Shown in pieces: positions 35,082-43,685 of a stretch of 64,000 nt of DNA. A program made the translations under genes and the position numbers. The notes under the pieces were generated by a model. It was not told the DNA's origin. It did not search any database and saw only the letters and a list, made by a program, of their open reading frames with translations. Within the stretch, counting starts at the first letter, position 1, and every line of letters begins with the position of its first letter. Origin of the DNA: PALSA-1006 sp041660815 (GTDB taxonomy: Bacteria > Pseudomonadota > Gammaproteobacteria > Burkholderiales > Gallionellaceae); assembly GCA_041660815.1 (NCBI GenBank), contig JBAZVN010000002.1:194843-258842 (forward strand), written 5' to 3'.

Positions 35082-35110
35082 TTAGATGCCCGCCGTTATT
35101 CCAGTATAAT
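35082..35110 (+). promoter_or_regulatory. Probable sigma-70 promoter of rhlE
   Basis: A perfect -10 TATAAT at 35105-35110 is preceded at 17 bp by TTAGAT (35082-35087), a weak -35. The -35 starts just outside the palindromic element, so the insertion lies immediately upstream of the promoter. The ATG of rhlE is 10 bp further on, giving a very short leader. Confidence 0.6.
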
Positions 35111-35120
35111 ACACGCACTT

Positions 35121-36482
35121 ATGAACGACACATCTGTAACACCCATCCAATTTTCGTCACTCGCTCTTGATCCGCTTATTTTGCGCGCGGTAGAAGAAAC
35201 GGGTTACACCGAGCCCACTCCGATTCAGGCGCAAGCCATTCCGCATGTACTTGCGGGACGCGATTTAATGGCGATGGCGCAAACCGGCACCGGAAAAACT
35301 GCCGCATTTACCTTGCCCATGTTGCAGCGTTTGCTGCCCCACGCCAGTAGCAGTGCGTCACCCGCGCGCCATCCAATTCGCGCATTAATTTTGGCGCCCA
35401 CCCGCGAGTTGGCGATTCAGGTTGAAGAAAGTGTTGTCACTTATTCCAAGCATATTGCGTTGCGCGCCACCGTGGTATACGGCGGCACTGATATCAAGGC
35501 GCAAAAACCGGCCCTGATGAACGGTGTGGAAATTTTAGTGGCCACCCCGGGACGTTTGCTGGATCACGTGGAAAGCAAAAATTTACAACTGAATCAAGTG
35601 CAAATTCTGATTCTGGACGAGGCGGATCGCATGCTGGACATGGGCTTTATGCCCGATTTGAAGCGTATTCTCGCCCTGCTGCCCAAACAGCGCCAAACCC
35701 TGTTATTTTCCGCGACATTTTCCGAAGAAATCAAAAAACTTGCGCAGGATTTTCTGGTTGACCCTGTCACGGTGGAAACGGCACGCCGCAATGCCGCCGG
35801 AGAAAACATCAAACAGTCAGTATGCATGGTCGATCACCACGATAAATTTCACACCCTGGTTGAGCTCATTCGTGCGCGTCAGGTTAAACAGGTGCTGATC
35901 TTTACCCGCACCAAACTAACTGCCGCGCACGTTGCCAAACAATTGGAGCGCAGCGGAGTGCCTGCCGATGCAATTCACGGCGATAAGACCCAGCAGGAAC
36001 GCATGAAGGCACTTGAGGCCTTTAAATCCGGCGCTGTGATGGCGCTGGTCGCCACCGACGTTGCCGCGCGCGGTCTGGATATTGACCAGCTACCGCTGGT
36101 TATAAATTATGAGTTGCCGATGCATGCGGAAGATTATGTACACCGCATTGGACGTACCGGACGTGCCGGCGCATTGGGCGAGGCGATTTCTTTGGTAGAC
36201 AGTCTGGAAGAACGCAAACTGGCCGATATCGAAAAAATGCTCAATCGCCAATTCCCGCGCGAAGTGGTGGCGGCTCCCGTGGTGGCTGCCCATGCCAATT
36301 ATCACAAGCCTTTCAAAGCAACACCGCAACGCCAGCACAAATCCGCACCGGCAGACGATTGGTTTTCCAAGCCATACGAACCCTCATCAATCCCCAAAGC
36401 TGCCGAGCAGCCCGCTGTTCCCGGCCCGACTCAAACCAAACCAAAGCAAGCAATAGCAGCGTTATTTAGAGCAAGAAGCTGA
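35121..36482 (+). CDS. rhlE: RhlE-type DEAD-box RNA helicase
   Basis: A 453-residue helicase with the Q motif (GYTEPTPIQAQAIP), Walker A AQTGTGKTAAF, PTRELAIQ, DEAD in LILDEADRMLDMGF, SAT in LLFSATFSEEI and HRIGRTGRAG. The C-terminal tail after residue 380 is basic, Pro/Lys-rich and unstructured, as in RhlE. It remodels RNA during ribosome assembly or decay, often at low temperature. Confidence 0.93.
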   Translation: MNDTSVTPIQFSSLALDPLILRAVEETGYTEPTPIQAQAIPHVLAGRDLMAMAQTGTGKTAAFTLPMLQRLLPHASSSASPARHPIRALILAPTRELAIQVEESVVTYSKHIALRATVVYGGTDIKAQKPALMNGVEILVATPGRLLDHVESKNLQLNQVQILILDEADRMLDMGFMPDLKRILALLPKQRQTLLFSATFSEEIKKLAQDFLVDPVTVETARRNAAGENIKQSVCMVDHHDKFHTLVELIRARQVKQVLIFTRTKLTAAHVAKQLERSGVPADAIHGDKTQQERMKALEAFKSGAVMALVATDVAARGLDIDQLPLVINYELPMHAEDYVHRIGRTGRAGALGEAISLVDSLEERKLADIEKMLNRQFPREVVAAPVVAAHANYHKPFKATPQRQHKSAPADDWFSKPYEPSSIPKAAEQPAVPGPTQTKPKQAIAALFRARS

Positions 36483-36713
36483 CAGCCGCTTTCTGGAGCT
36501 TCGAATGACCGTTGTGGGTTAATGGCTGCCTGACACGAAAGACGGGTCCACAAAGCCGACCAAGGTGCTATCTTGGAATAAATGACTGCATAAGGGTGTC
36601 TGATAGGTGAGTTTCTGTAACTAATTTAATGTTAGATAATTTTTTGCATTGGCGAGAAGACGTAGTTTCGCTGATGATTTTCTTGCTTGCGGTTATTAAT
36701 TTGATTTCGACGG
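36483..36713. other. Gap between rhlE and toxin remnant; no gene seen
   Basis: About 230 bp with no credible reading frame, RNA or strong hairpin on either strand. It looks like degraded sequence next to the broken toxin-antitoxin locus. Confidence 0.6.
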
Positions 36714-36905
36714 TTAATCGTCAAATGGATTTTGTATTTTAACCCCAGTTCCGCGAAAGTCGTCCACGTTGCGAGTGACAACTGTTAGATCGTGAATTAA
36801 TGCAATTGCTGCTATCTGTTTATCTACAGGATGTTGAGAATGAGGCGACATTAACCGCCCCCACACTTGGGCGCAATCTTCATCAAAAGATTTGGCATAG
36901 CCGAT
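36714..36905 (-). pseudogene. C-terminal remnant of a VapC/FitB-type PIN toxin
   Basis: In one minus-strand frame ending at the TAA at 36714-36716 the translation reads FDEDCAQVWGRLMSPHSQHP, then VDKQIAAIALIHDLTVVTRN, then DDFRGTGVKIQNPF. This is the typical C-terminus of PIN-domain toxins (DxxIAAxAxxHxLxxVTRNxxDFxGTGV). The first part of the toxin, with its catalytic acidic residues, is missing. Its frame runs into the antitoxin gene out of register, so a deletion has removed the junction of the two genes. Confidence 0.8.
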
Positions 36906-37063
36906 AAAACTTCGGCAACTGAACGACGTTTCGGGCGTTGCAGGACTGATTTTAGGATCTCACGATGCTCTGCTTCAGCACCTCTTCCATGAGATGCCGC
37001 TATTTGTTTTAAAGCCAAGGCGACATCCTCTCCCACATTACGAACAACAAGATCGCTGGACAC
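36851..37063 (-). CDS. FitA-like ribbon-helix-helix antitoxin, altered C-terminus
   Basis: A 70-residue frame. The N-terminus (SSDLVVRNVGEDVALALKQI) and ASHGRGAEAEHREIL are the Arc-type DNA-binding fold of FitA/VapB antitoxins, and RPKRRSVAEVLSAMPN is the usual linker. After that the sequence LLMKIAPKCGGG is toxin DNA read in the wrong frame, so the toxin-wrapping tail is lost. I prefer the GTG at 37063, which has aaaggag at good distance, to the ATG at 37105. Confidence 0.7.
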   Translation of the reverse strand: MSSDLVVRNVGEDVALALKQIAASHGRGAEAEHREILKSVLQRPKRRSVAEVLSAMPNLLMKIAPKCGGG

Positions 37064-37125
37064 GATAGCAACTCCTTTTGCAATCATTGATAGCAATATA
37101 CTCAAGAAGTGATTGCATTGCTATC
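37064..37125. promoter_or_regulatory. Likely FitA-type operator repeats
   Basis: gatagcaat (37089-37097) and attgctatc (37117-37125) form a 9-bp inverted repeat just upstream of the antitoxin, and a third gatagcaa occurs at about 37065. TGATAGCA-type half sites resemble those recalled for FitAB autoregulation. It may still bind the surviving DNA-binding domain. Confidence 0.45.
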
Positions 37126-37245
37126 TGAATTGACGGATGGATTGTAATGACAGGTATGTCCGTCCACCGCAGTAAGTCGCTATTCAAAATGCGCCCTGTA
37201 AATATCACGCATCTTGTGTTTTTCCCTCCTTTCCAGTAAGTTGCG

Positions 37246-37326
37246 CACCTCGCTAGGGGTCTCCGCGATGGTGGAGTGAGATATACCCTCTGAACCTGTA
37301 CGGGTCATGCCGTCGTAGGGAAGCTT
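37246..37326 (+). promoter_or_regulatory. TPP riboswitch (THI element) upstream of thiC
   Basis: The conserved blocks are present: ctaggggtctcc, CTGAGAtataCCCtCTGAACCTG in slightly altered form (gtgagatataccctctgaac), and GGGTCATGCCGTCGTAGGGAA. A hairpin of gaagc/gcttc type follows before the ATG and may be the expression platform. It should lower thiC expression when thiamine pyrophosphate is plentiful. Confidence 0.93.
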
Positions 37327-37365
37327 CTTTCGGATGCTTCTCGTAATTTTTAGGAGCATCAATAC

Positions 37366-39237
37366 ATGAACGCCAATCCCCAATTTTTAGCCCAGTCAGC
37401 CCATGTTGACGCGGCTGCCGTTAAACCACTGCCCAATTCGCGCAAGATTTATGTTGCGGGTAGCCGTCCCGATATTCGCGTGCCTATGCGCGAAATTAGC
37501 CAATCCGACACTTCCGCCAGCATGGGCGCAGAAGTCAATCCGCCCATTTATGTGTATGACTGTTCCGGCCCTTATACTGATCCGCTGGCAAAGATTGATA
37601 TCCGCTCCGGGTTGGCGGAAATGCGTGCGGGCTGGATCGCCGAGCGTGACGATACCGAAGCACTTTCAGAGTTAACCTCCGAATATGGCCGCCAGCGTTT
37701 GAATGATCCGGAGTTGTCTGCTTTGCGTTTTAATTTGACCCACACTCCGCGCAAAGCCAAAGTCGGAAAAAATGTCACGCAAATGCACTATGCGCGCCAA
37801 GGCATCATCACCCCCGAAATGGAGTACATCGCGATTCGCGAAAATCAAAAACGTGATGGCTTGTCCGGCATGATGCTGCAACAGCATCCCGGTGAAAATT
37901 TTGGCAAGGCGATGCCGAAAGAGATTACCCCGGAATTTGTGCGTGCAGAAGTTGCTGCGGGCCGCGCGGTCATTACCGCCAATATTAACCACCCAGAAGT
38001 GGAACCGATGATTATCGGGCGCAATTTTTTGGTGAAGATCAATGCCAATATCGGCAACTCCGCGCTGGGTTCCAGCATTCAGGAAGAAGTCGAAAAAATG
38101 ACCTGGGCGATCCGCTGGGGCGGCGATACGGTGATGGATTTATCCACCGGCAAACATATCCATGAAACCCGCGAATGGATTATTCGCAACTCACCCGTGC
38201 CGATCGGCACCGTGCCGATTTATCAGGCGCTGGAGAAGGTTAACGGCAAAGCCGAAGATCTGACCTGGGAGATTTTTAAAGACACGCTGATTGAACAGGC
38301 CGAGCAGGGCGTCGACTATTTCACGATTCATGCCGGCGTGTTGCTGCGCTACATTCCAATGACCGCGAATCGCATGACCGGTATCGTTTCGCGCGGCGGT
38401 TCGATCATGGCGAAATGGTGTTTGGCGCACCATCAGGAAAACTTCCTGTACACGCATTTTGAGGAAATTTGCGAAATCATGAAAGCCTACGATGTGACCT
38501 TTTCGCTGGGCGACGGCCTGCGTCCCGGTTCCATTTACGATGCCAATGATGAAGCGCAACTGGGCGAATTAAAGACGCTGGGCGAACTCACGCAAATCGC
38601 GTGGAAACACGATGTGCAAGTAATCATCGAAGGCCCCGGCCATGTGCCGATGCATATGATCAAAGAAAACATGGAGTTGCAATTGAAGTTGTGCCATGAG
38701 GCACCGTTTTATACGCTCGGCCCGCTAACGATGGACATCGCCCCCGGCTATGACCACATCACTTCCGCCATTGGTGCGGCGATGATCGGCTGGTTCGGCA
38801 CGGCAATGCTGTGCTACGTGACGCCCAAAGAACATTTGGGCTTACCCAATAAAGCCGACGTAAAAGAGGGCATCATCACCTACAAGATTGCCGCACATGC
38901 CGCCGACCTGGCCAAAGGGCATCCGGGCGCGCAAATTCGTGACAATGCCATGAGCAAAGCGCGCTTTGAATTCCGCTGGGAAGACCAGTTTAATCTGGGG
39001 CTGGATCCGGATCGCGCGCGTGAATTTCACGATGAAACTTTGCCCAAAGAATCCGCTAAAATTGCGCACTTTTGTTCCATGTGCGGCCCGCATTTCTGCT
39101 CGATGAAAATCTCGCAAGACGTGCGCGACTTTGCCGCCAAAGAAGGTATAGCCGAAGCCGAAGCACTGGCCAAAGGCATGGAAATTAAGTCGATTGAATT
39201 TGTAAAACAGGGCGCGCAGGTTTATCACAAGGCATGA
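37366..39237 (+). CDS. thiC: ThiC, phosphomethylpyrimidine synthase
   Basis: A 623-residue radical SAM enzyme that turns aminoimidazole ribotide into the thiamine pyrimidine. Family blocks include NPPIYVYDCSGPYTDP, MHYARQGIITPEMEYIAIRE, FLYTHFEEICEIMKAYDVTF and the C-terminal cluster motif C-x2-C-x4-C in FCSMCGPHFCSM near residue 567. It is controlled by the TPP riboswitch 40 bp upstream and overlaps a DUF1289 gene by 4 bp. Confidence 0.97.
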   Translation: MNANPQFLAQSAHVDAAAVKPLPNSRKIYVAGSRPDIRVPMREISQSDTSASMGAEVNPPIYVYDCSGPYTDPLAKIDIRSGLAEMRAGWIAERDDTEALSELTSEYGRQRLNDPELSALRFNLTHTPRKAKVGKNVTQMHYARQGIITPEMEYIAIRENQKRDGLSGMMLQQHPGENFGKAMPKEITPEFVRAEVAAGRAVITANINHPEVEPMIIGRNFLVKINANIGNSALGSSIQEEVEKMTWAIRWGGDTVMDLSTGKHIHETREWIIRNSPVPIGTVPIYQALEKVNGKAEDLTWEIFKDTLIEQAEQGVDYFTIHAGVLLRYIPMTANRMTGIVSRGGSIMAKWCLAHHQENFLYTHFEEICEIMKAYDVTFSLGDGLRPGSIYDANDEAQLGELKTLGELTQIAWKHDVQVIIEGPGHVPMHMIKENMELQLKLCHEAPFYTLGPLTMDIAPGYDHITSAIGAAMIGWFGTAMLCYVTPKEHLGLPNKADVKEGIITYKIAAHAADLAKGHPGAQIRDNAMSKARFEFRWEDQFNLGLDPDRAREFHDETLPKESAKIAHFCSMCGPHFCSMKISQDVRDFAAKEGIAEAEALAKGMEIKSIEFVKQGAQVYHKA

Positions 39238-39425
39238 TGGAGCTCGATACGATTAACGCAGTCTCTCCCTGCAGCGGGCATTGCACCACCGTGCTGGGAG
39301 ATGACGTATGCCGCAGCTGTTTGCGCACGTTTGAAGAAATTACCGCTTGGGTGGAAATGACTGACGAACAACGCACTCAAGTGAACCAGCGCATTGCCAT
39401 TGAACACTCACAAACTAAAAAATAA
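39234..39425 (+). CDS. DUF1289 small cysteine protein
   Basis: A 63-residue protein with the DUF1289 pattern of four cysteines (SPCSGHCTTVLGDDVCRSCLR) followed by FEEITAWVEMTDEQR. The cysteines suggest a metal site. Its function is unknown. It overlaps thiC and precedes uppP by 2 bp, so it is cotranscribed with them. Confidence 0.85.
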   Translation: MMELDTINAVSPCSGHCTTVLGDDVCRSCLRTFEEITAWVEMTDEQRTQVNQRIAIEHSQTKK

Positions 39426-39427
39426 TT

Positions 39428-40252
39428 ATGGATATTATATTACTGCTTAAAGCGGCCATTCTTGGCGTGGTAGAAGGGTTTACCGAATTTTTGCCTATTT
39501 CCAGCACCGGGCATTTAATCGTGGTCGGGGACTTGTTAAATTTTAACGATGCGCGTGGAAAACTGTTTGAAATCGTGATTCAGTCGGCGGCTATTTTGGC
39601 GGTGATGTGGGAGTATCGCGTAAAAATTTCCAGTGTTTTTAGCGGGATAACACGCGAGAAGCAGGCGCAGCAATTTGTCCTGAATTTATTCATTGCGTTT
39701 TTACCGTTGGCCATTTTGGGACTCATTTTCGGCAAGCACATCAAAGAACTCTTGTTTAATCCGGTGACCGTGGGCATCACTTCGATTATCGGTGCTTTTA
39801 TCATCATCTGGGCGGAACGCAGACAGCACACCATCACCATTGAATCGATCGACGAGCTTAAATGGAAAGACGCGTTAAAGCTGGGTTTTGCCCAAGCGCT
39901 GGCATTAATTCCCGGCACCTCGCGTTCCGGATCGACCATCATCGGCGGTTTATTTTTCGGTCTTTCGCGCAAAGCGGCTACCGAATTTTCCTTTTTCCTC
40001 GCCATGCCGATTCTGATCGTGGCTACAATCTACCAGCTGTATAAAGAGCGCGACTTGCTCAGCGCAACGGATTTGGATATGTGGGTGGTTGGCTTTGTCA
40101 CCTCTTTCATTTCCGCGTTTTTATGCGTGCGCTGGCTGCTGCGTTACATCAGCAGTCATGACTTCACAATTTTCGCTTGGTATCGCATTGCATTCGGACT
40201 CTTTTTACTGGGAACCTATTATTCGGGATTGATTACCTGGTCTGTTGCATAA
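39428..40252 (+). CDS. uppP: UppP/BacA, undecaprenyl-diphosphatase
   Basis: A 274-residue integral membrane enzyme. The two active-site loops are EGFTEFLPISSTGHL (residues 16-30) and PGTSRSGSTIIGG near residue 161, both intact. It recycles undecaprenyl diphosphate for peptidoglycan and LPS polymer synthesis and gives bacitracin resistance. The coupling to thiC-DUF1289 is positional only. Confidence 0.95.
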   Translation: MDIILLLKAAILGVVEGFTEFLPISSTGHLIVVGDLLNFNDARGKLFEIVIQSAAILAVMWEYRVKISSVFSGITREKQAQQFVLNLFIAFLPLAILGLIFGKHIKELLFNPVTVGITSIIGAFIIIWAERRQHTITIESIDELKWKDALKLGFAQALALIPGTSRSGSTIIGGLFFGLSRKAATEFSFFLAMPILIVATIYQLYKERDLLSATDLDMWVVGFVTSFISAFLCVRWLLRYISSHDFTIFAWYRIAFGLFLLGTYYSGLITWSVA

Positions 40253-40336
40253 CTTTCACTGCGCTAAACCTTTCTCAATTCCAGCCGATAATTAATTCAC
40301 AGAGGCGTTAATTGAGATATGAAAGTGAGGTGTGCC

Positions 40337-40552
40337 ATGACCCGCGTAATGAATATGAGTACTTATGTCGTCGAAGAACCTTCCCCGGCGTACGATGATG
40401 AAGTGATGTTGGCCGGTTGGAATCCTGAATTGCAACTTGCCATGCAACAATACGAAGTCACTTTAAACGACAAACATACATTACTGCCAGCAAGTCTGGT
40501 TAATGCCGATGTGGAAACTTTTTTGCAAAAAATGTACGCCTATCAACGCTAA
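40337..40552 (+). CDS. Small protein of unknown function
   Basis: A 71-residue acidic protein (MTRVMNMSTYVVEEPSPAYD). It has no membrane segment and no motif I can name. The ATG at 40337 has gaggtg 5-8 bases upstream and is preferred to one at 40319. It lies 84 bp after uppP and is followed by an intrinsic terminator at 40669, which supports expression as a real gene. Confidence 0.5.
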   Translation: MTRVMNMSTYVVEEPSPAYDDEVMLAGWNPELQLAMQQYEVTLNDKHTLLPASLVNADVETFLQKMYAYQR

Positions 40553-40668
40553 TTAAATTGCTTGTCGCGGTTTGGCGCAGTACAGTTGTCTTTGAGCGAT
40601 TTGGGAAGGCGTCTTCGCGCAACTCATTGATTGTATTTGATATTTTAATACGTCAATAAGACATCAAG

Positions 40669-40702
40669 GCCTATATTCAGCAAATATATAGGTCTTTTTT
40701 AT
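40669..40702 (+). terminator. Intrinsic terminator
   Basis: ggcctatat pairs with atataggtc (40669-40694, one G-U pair) and is followed by TTTTTTATTT. It ends the uppP/small-protein transcript on the plus strand. Confidence 0.75.
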
Positions 40703-40790
40703 TTGGGTATATAGATAATTTGGCATATACCTTTTATAAAAAAATTAAGGTAATCTTCTTTCATCAATAGCGTTTCAAGAAAGATTACCT

Positions 40791-40979
40791 ATGGAAACAA
40801 ATCAGTCGGTTAGTTTGCAAACAGTACTCATTCGCAAAATGCAAAGCGCTGAAGGTCATACTCCTTGCTATGCCACGATGGCAAGTAATGAATGTGTAAA
40901 TAATGACTGTTGCTGGCGCCACGATTGTTTTGATGACGATGTTGATATGAGCCTGCAACAAATTGCCTTTGCAAAATAA
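40791..40979 (+). CDS. Small cysteine-rich protein
   Basis: A 62-residue protein with five cysteines clustered in HTPCYATMASNECVNNDCCW and RHDCF. The C-x8-C-x4-CC-W-R-x2-C pattern recalls small cysteine proteins of unknown function in other proteobacteria and suggests metal binding. It has an acidic C-terminal region. The stop codon lies within the terminator palindrome at 40971-41013. Confidence 0.6.
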   Translation: METNQSVSLQTVLIRKMQSAEGHTPCYATMASNECVNNDCCWRHDCFDDDVDMSLQQIAFAK

Positions 40980-41013
40980 CATCGGGGCACGACGTGCCCC
41001 GATGTTATTTTGC
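40971..41013. terminator. Bidirectional terminator, 20-bp perfect palindrome
   Basis: gcaaaataacatcggggcac and its exact complement flank the 3-base loop gac. GC-rich inner stems with A/T outer arms give T-runs in both directions. It serves the cysteine-rich gene (plus) and ychF (minus), and overlaps the former's last codons. Confidence 0.9.
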
Positions 41014-41021
41014 ACGTTGAT

Positions 41022-42113
41022 TTAGACGTTAAACAAGAAATTCATTACATCACCGTCCTGCACAACATACTCCTTGCCTTCAACGCGCATTTTGCCTTTT
41101 TCTTTCGCACCTGCTTCACCGCCGCAGGCAATAAAATCAGCAAAGGAAATGGTCTGGGCGCGGATAAAGCCCTTTTCAAAATCCGTGTGAATCACGCCGG
41201 CTGCCTGCGGTGCGGTGTCGCCTTTATGGATGGTCCAGGCACGCACTTCTTTCACGCCCGCAGTAAAGTAGGTTTGCAATCCAAGCAAATCGTATCCGGT
41301 ACGAATGAGTTTATTTAAGCCCGGTTCATCCAAGCCGAGATCGGCGAGAAATTCCAATTTATCCGCATCATCCAGGTCGGCAAGCTCCGCTTCGATTTTG
41401 GCGCACAGCGCAACGACCGGTGCTCCTTCTTTTGCGGCGTGTTCGCGCAGGCGATCCAGATGTGGGTTATTTTCGAAGCCGTCTTCCAGCACGTTGCCGA
41501 CATACATTGCGGGCTTAATGGTGAGCAGACACAGGGGCTTGAGAATCTCTTTATCATCCTCGCTCATATTGAATGTGCGCGCGGGCTTTCCTTCATTCAG
41601 ATGCGGCAGTAGTTTTTCCAGCAAGGCCACCAGTTTCAGTGCATCTTTATCGCCGGATTTGGCTTTCTTGCCGTCGCGATGGATGGTGCGCTCAACCACC
41701 GCGAGGTCAGCCAGCGCCAGCTCGGTGAGAATGACTTCGATGTCGGAAAGAGGATCAACGCGCCCGGCTACATGCACCACATTCTCGTCGTCGAAGCAGC
41801 GCACGACGTTGACGATGGCGTCGGTCTCGCGGATGTTGGCGAGAAACTGGTTGCCCAGACCTTCGCCTTTGGAGGCGCCCGCCACCAGCCCGGCGATATC
41901 GACGAACTCGACGATGGCGGGCTGCATGCGTTGCGGCTTAACGATTTTTGCCAGCTCGTCCATCCGGGGATCGGGCACTTCAACGATGCCCACATTGGGT
42001 TCAATCGTGCAGAAGGGATAGTTTTCTGCTGCGATACCGGCCTTAGTGAGTGCATTAAATAGGGTAGATTTTCCGACGTTGGGAAGGCCGACGATGCCGC
42101 ATTTGAGACTCAT
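41022..42113 (-). CDS. ychF: YchF, OBG-family ATPase
   Basis: A 363-residue P-loop ATPase with GLPNVGKSTLFNALTKAG at residues 8-25, the NYPFCTIEPNVGIVEVPD switch region, a coiled-coil arm and the C-terminal TGS domain. It binds ribosomes and prefers ATP to GTP. In many proteobacteria pth lies directly upstream; here zorC does, so the usual synteny is broken at this point. Confidence 0.96.
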   Translation of the reverse strand: MSLKCGIVGLPNVGKSTLFNALTKAGIAAENYPFCTIEPNVGIVEVPDPRMDELAKIVKPQRMQPAIVEFVDIAGLVAGASKGEGLGNQFLANIRETDAIVNVVRCFDDENVVHVAGRVDPLSDIEVILTELALADLAVVERTIHRDGKKAKSGDKDALKLVALLEKLLPHLNEGKPARTFNMSEDDKEILKPLCLLTIKPAMYVGNVLEDGFENNPHLDRLREHAAKEGAPVVALCAKIEAELADLDDADKLEFLADLGLDEPGLNKLIRTGYDLLGLQTYFTAGVKEVRAWTIHKGDTAPQAAGVIHTDFEKGFIRAQTISFADFIACGGEAGAKEKGKMRVEGKEYVVQDGDVMNFLFNV

Positions 42114-42260
42114 GTGTATTCCTTGTGTAAATGGTTGAATGATGCAGACCTGGCTGCCATTTGATTTGCGTTAAAGGTAATTTCTGGAAGTATTGCGTAG
42201 GCAGAGAAAACACTCGACGTTTGCTGAATTATATCATCCGACGGTTTGCGGTATAAGCGG

Positions 42261-43682
42261 CTAAGCTGCGCTTACTTTAATGCCTAGCAGCTGTGCAAAA
42301 TTTTCTTCCCAGGTCATGGAATCGGAATCCAAATGTTGTACTGTCTTGGCCAGTTTTGCGACATCCAAACCCTGGGTTTGGGTAATCTTAGCCACATTCA
42401 AGGCACCGATTTCGATCCAACCTTTGCTCAAGTAAAACGGCGGGGTACCAAGCCGCGTGTCATAAAAATAAGCGGCGCTATTTTCCCGGTTAAATTCAAC
42501 GACATGGAATGTGTCGAATTGCAAAATGCAGGCATGCACGTCCGCTTTTCCGTCGCTTAATTTCGCAATCAATCCTTTGGCCAAATGCCTGAATTTATTC
42601 AAGGGCATATTGCCAAAATCAAAGGCATCTTTGCCCAGCGCAAAATACATCCCGCTAATATGCGGACTGTATAAATTCCAAAAATTAAAGCGCCGCGCAC
42701 GCGCTTTGTCATCGTTGCACAGCAGCGTGAAGAAGCCGTTCAGAAGATGACTTTTTAACCAGGCGGACAGCATATTGCGTGCCGCATCGCTGCATTGCCA
42801 TTGCTGTAAATTTTCCGCTAACCAGGGATTCCCCCACAGACCGATTGCGTAATCACGCAGTACTGTATTGACTTCGGTCTCGCTACATTCCGCATAACGA
42901 TCCAGCATGGGTTGCAGGCCGGTTGATGCGTACAAGGGATACTCGCTCAGCAGCAATATAATGTTATCCAAATGTTCTTTAAAAGCGGCATCTTCCAATG
43001 CGGCAACGTAGTTTATGGAAGCCATAACCAGCTGGCGAATCAGCCATGAATCGGCGCTTATTTCCAAATCCGCACATACATCTTTAAACGGTGACCAGTC
43101 GCCTTGCTCAATAAAAACTTCGTAAGGTTTGCAGGGGTTTTCACTCAATAAATTTGCATGCTGGCTTAACGCAATCAGCCAATTGGGACGAATACTTGCA
43201 CGTGCCAATGAATCCAAATGACGGGCTAAAAATTTCCTTAATAATTCCCGATTGTCGCGTCCGCTTTTACTTGTACCGGGCGTTGCAGGATCATAAGAAA
43301 AATAGCTATTCAACAAGCCACGATAAAACTTCAAAAAGGCGCGTCTGCGTCCGGTATAGCTCTCTAAATATTTCAGTAGTTTTTCAAAATGCTCGCGACT
43401 TTCAATCAGGCAAAATTCATCTTTTCCGATAGTCTGAGTACAGCCGTAACATACCAGCCGAATTTGTCGTGCACTTTTAAGAAGTTGGGTTTGATGAAAG
43501 GCATTGAGAGCCGCTTCAATGGTGTTGGCAGTCGCTTCTTCGAGCTTTATCGTGCCACCGACCCACTGCTGCAATATCGAGCGTTCATGCAGAATTTGTA
43601 CTGAATCGCCGAGGCGCAATCGGGCAATGGCAACCTGATTGATATTGCGTAAACGCTTCTGCAGATGTGCAAGTGTAATCAT
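42261..43682 (-). CDS. zorC: ZorC-like protein (EH-signature domain), Zorya anti-phage system
   Basis: A 473-residue soluble protein with no membrane segment. Recognisable EH-signature features are RRRAFLKFYRGLLNSYFSYD with the following NRELLRKFLARH near residue 145, RRFNFWNLYSPHISGMYFALG near residue 340, and HVVEFNRENSAAYFYDTRL near 400. In complete type I Zorya loci ZorC follows ZorB, binds DNA and works with the ZorD nuclease/helicase. Here it starts 3 bp after zorB, intact, but is followed by ychF and no zorD. The assignment rests on family memory and gene order. Confidence 0.8.
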   Translation of the reverse strand: MITLAHLQKRLRNINQVAIARLRLGDSVQILHERSILQQWVGGTIKLEEATANTIEAALNAFHQTQLLKSARQIRLVCYGCTQTIGKDEFCLIESREHFEKLLKYLESYTGRRRAFLKFYRGLLNSYFSYDPATPGTSKSGRDNRELLRKFLARHLDSLARASIRPNWLIALSQHANLLSENPCKPYEVFIEQGDWSPFKDVCADLEISADSWLIRQLVMASINYVAALEDAAFKEHLDNIILLLSEYPLYASTGLQPMLDRYAECSETEVNTVLRDYAIGLWGNPWLAENLQQWQCSDAARNMLSAWLKSHLLNGFFTLLCNDDKARARRFNFWNLYSPHISGMYFALGKDAFDFGNMPLNKFRHLAKGLIAKLSDGKADVHACILQFDTFHVVEFNRENSAAYFYDTRLGTPPFYLSKGWIEIGALNVAKITQTQGLDVAKLAKTVQHLDSDSMTWEENFAQLLGIKVSAA

Positions 43683-43685
43683 CTG

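Noticed and set aside
41305..42021. A 238-codon plus-strand frame opposite ychF, rich in Ser/Arg.
   Set aside because: It is wholly antisense to a clear ychF, has low-complexity composition and no motif.
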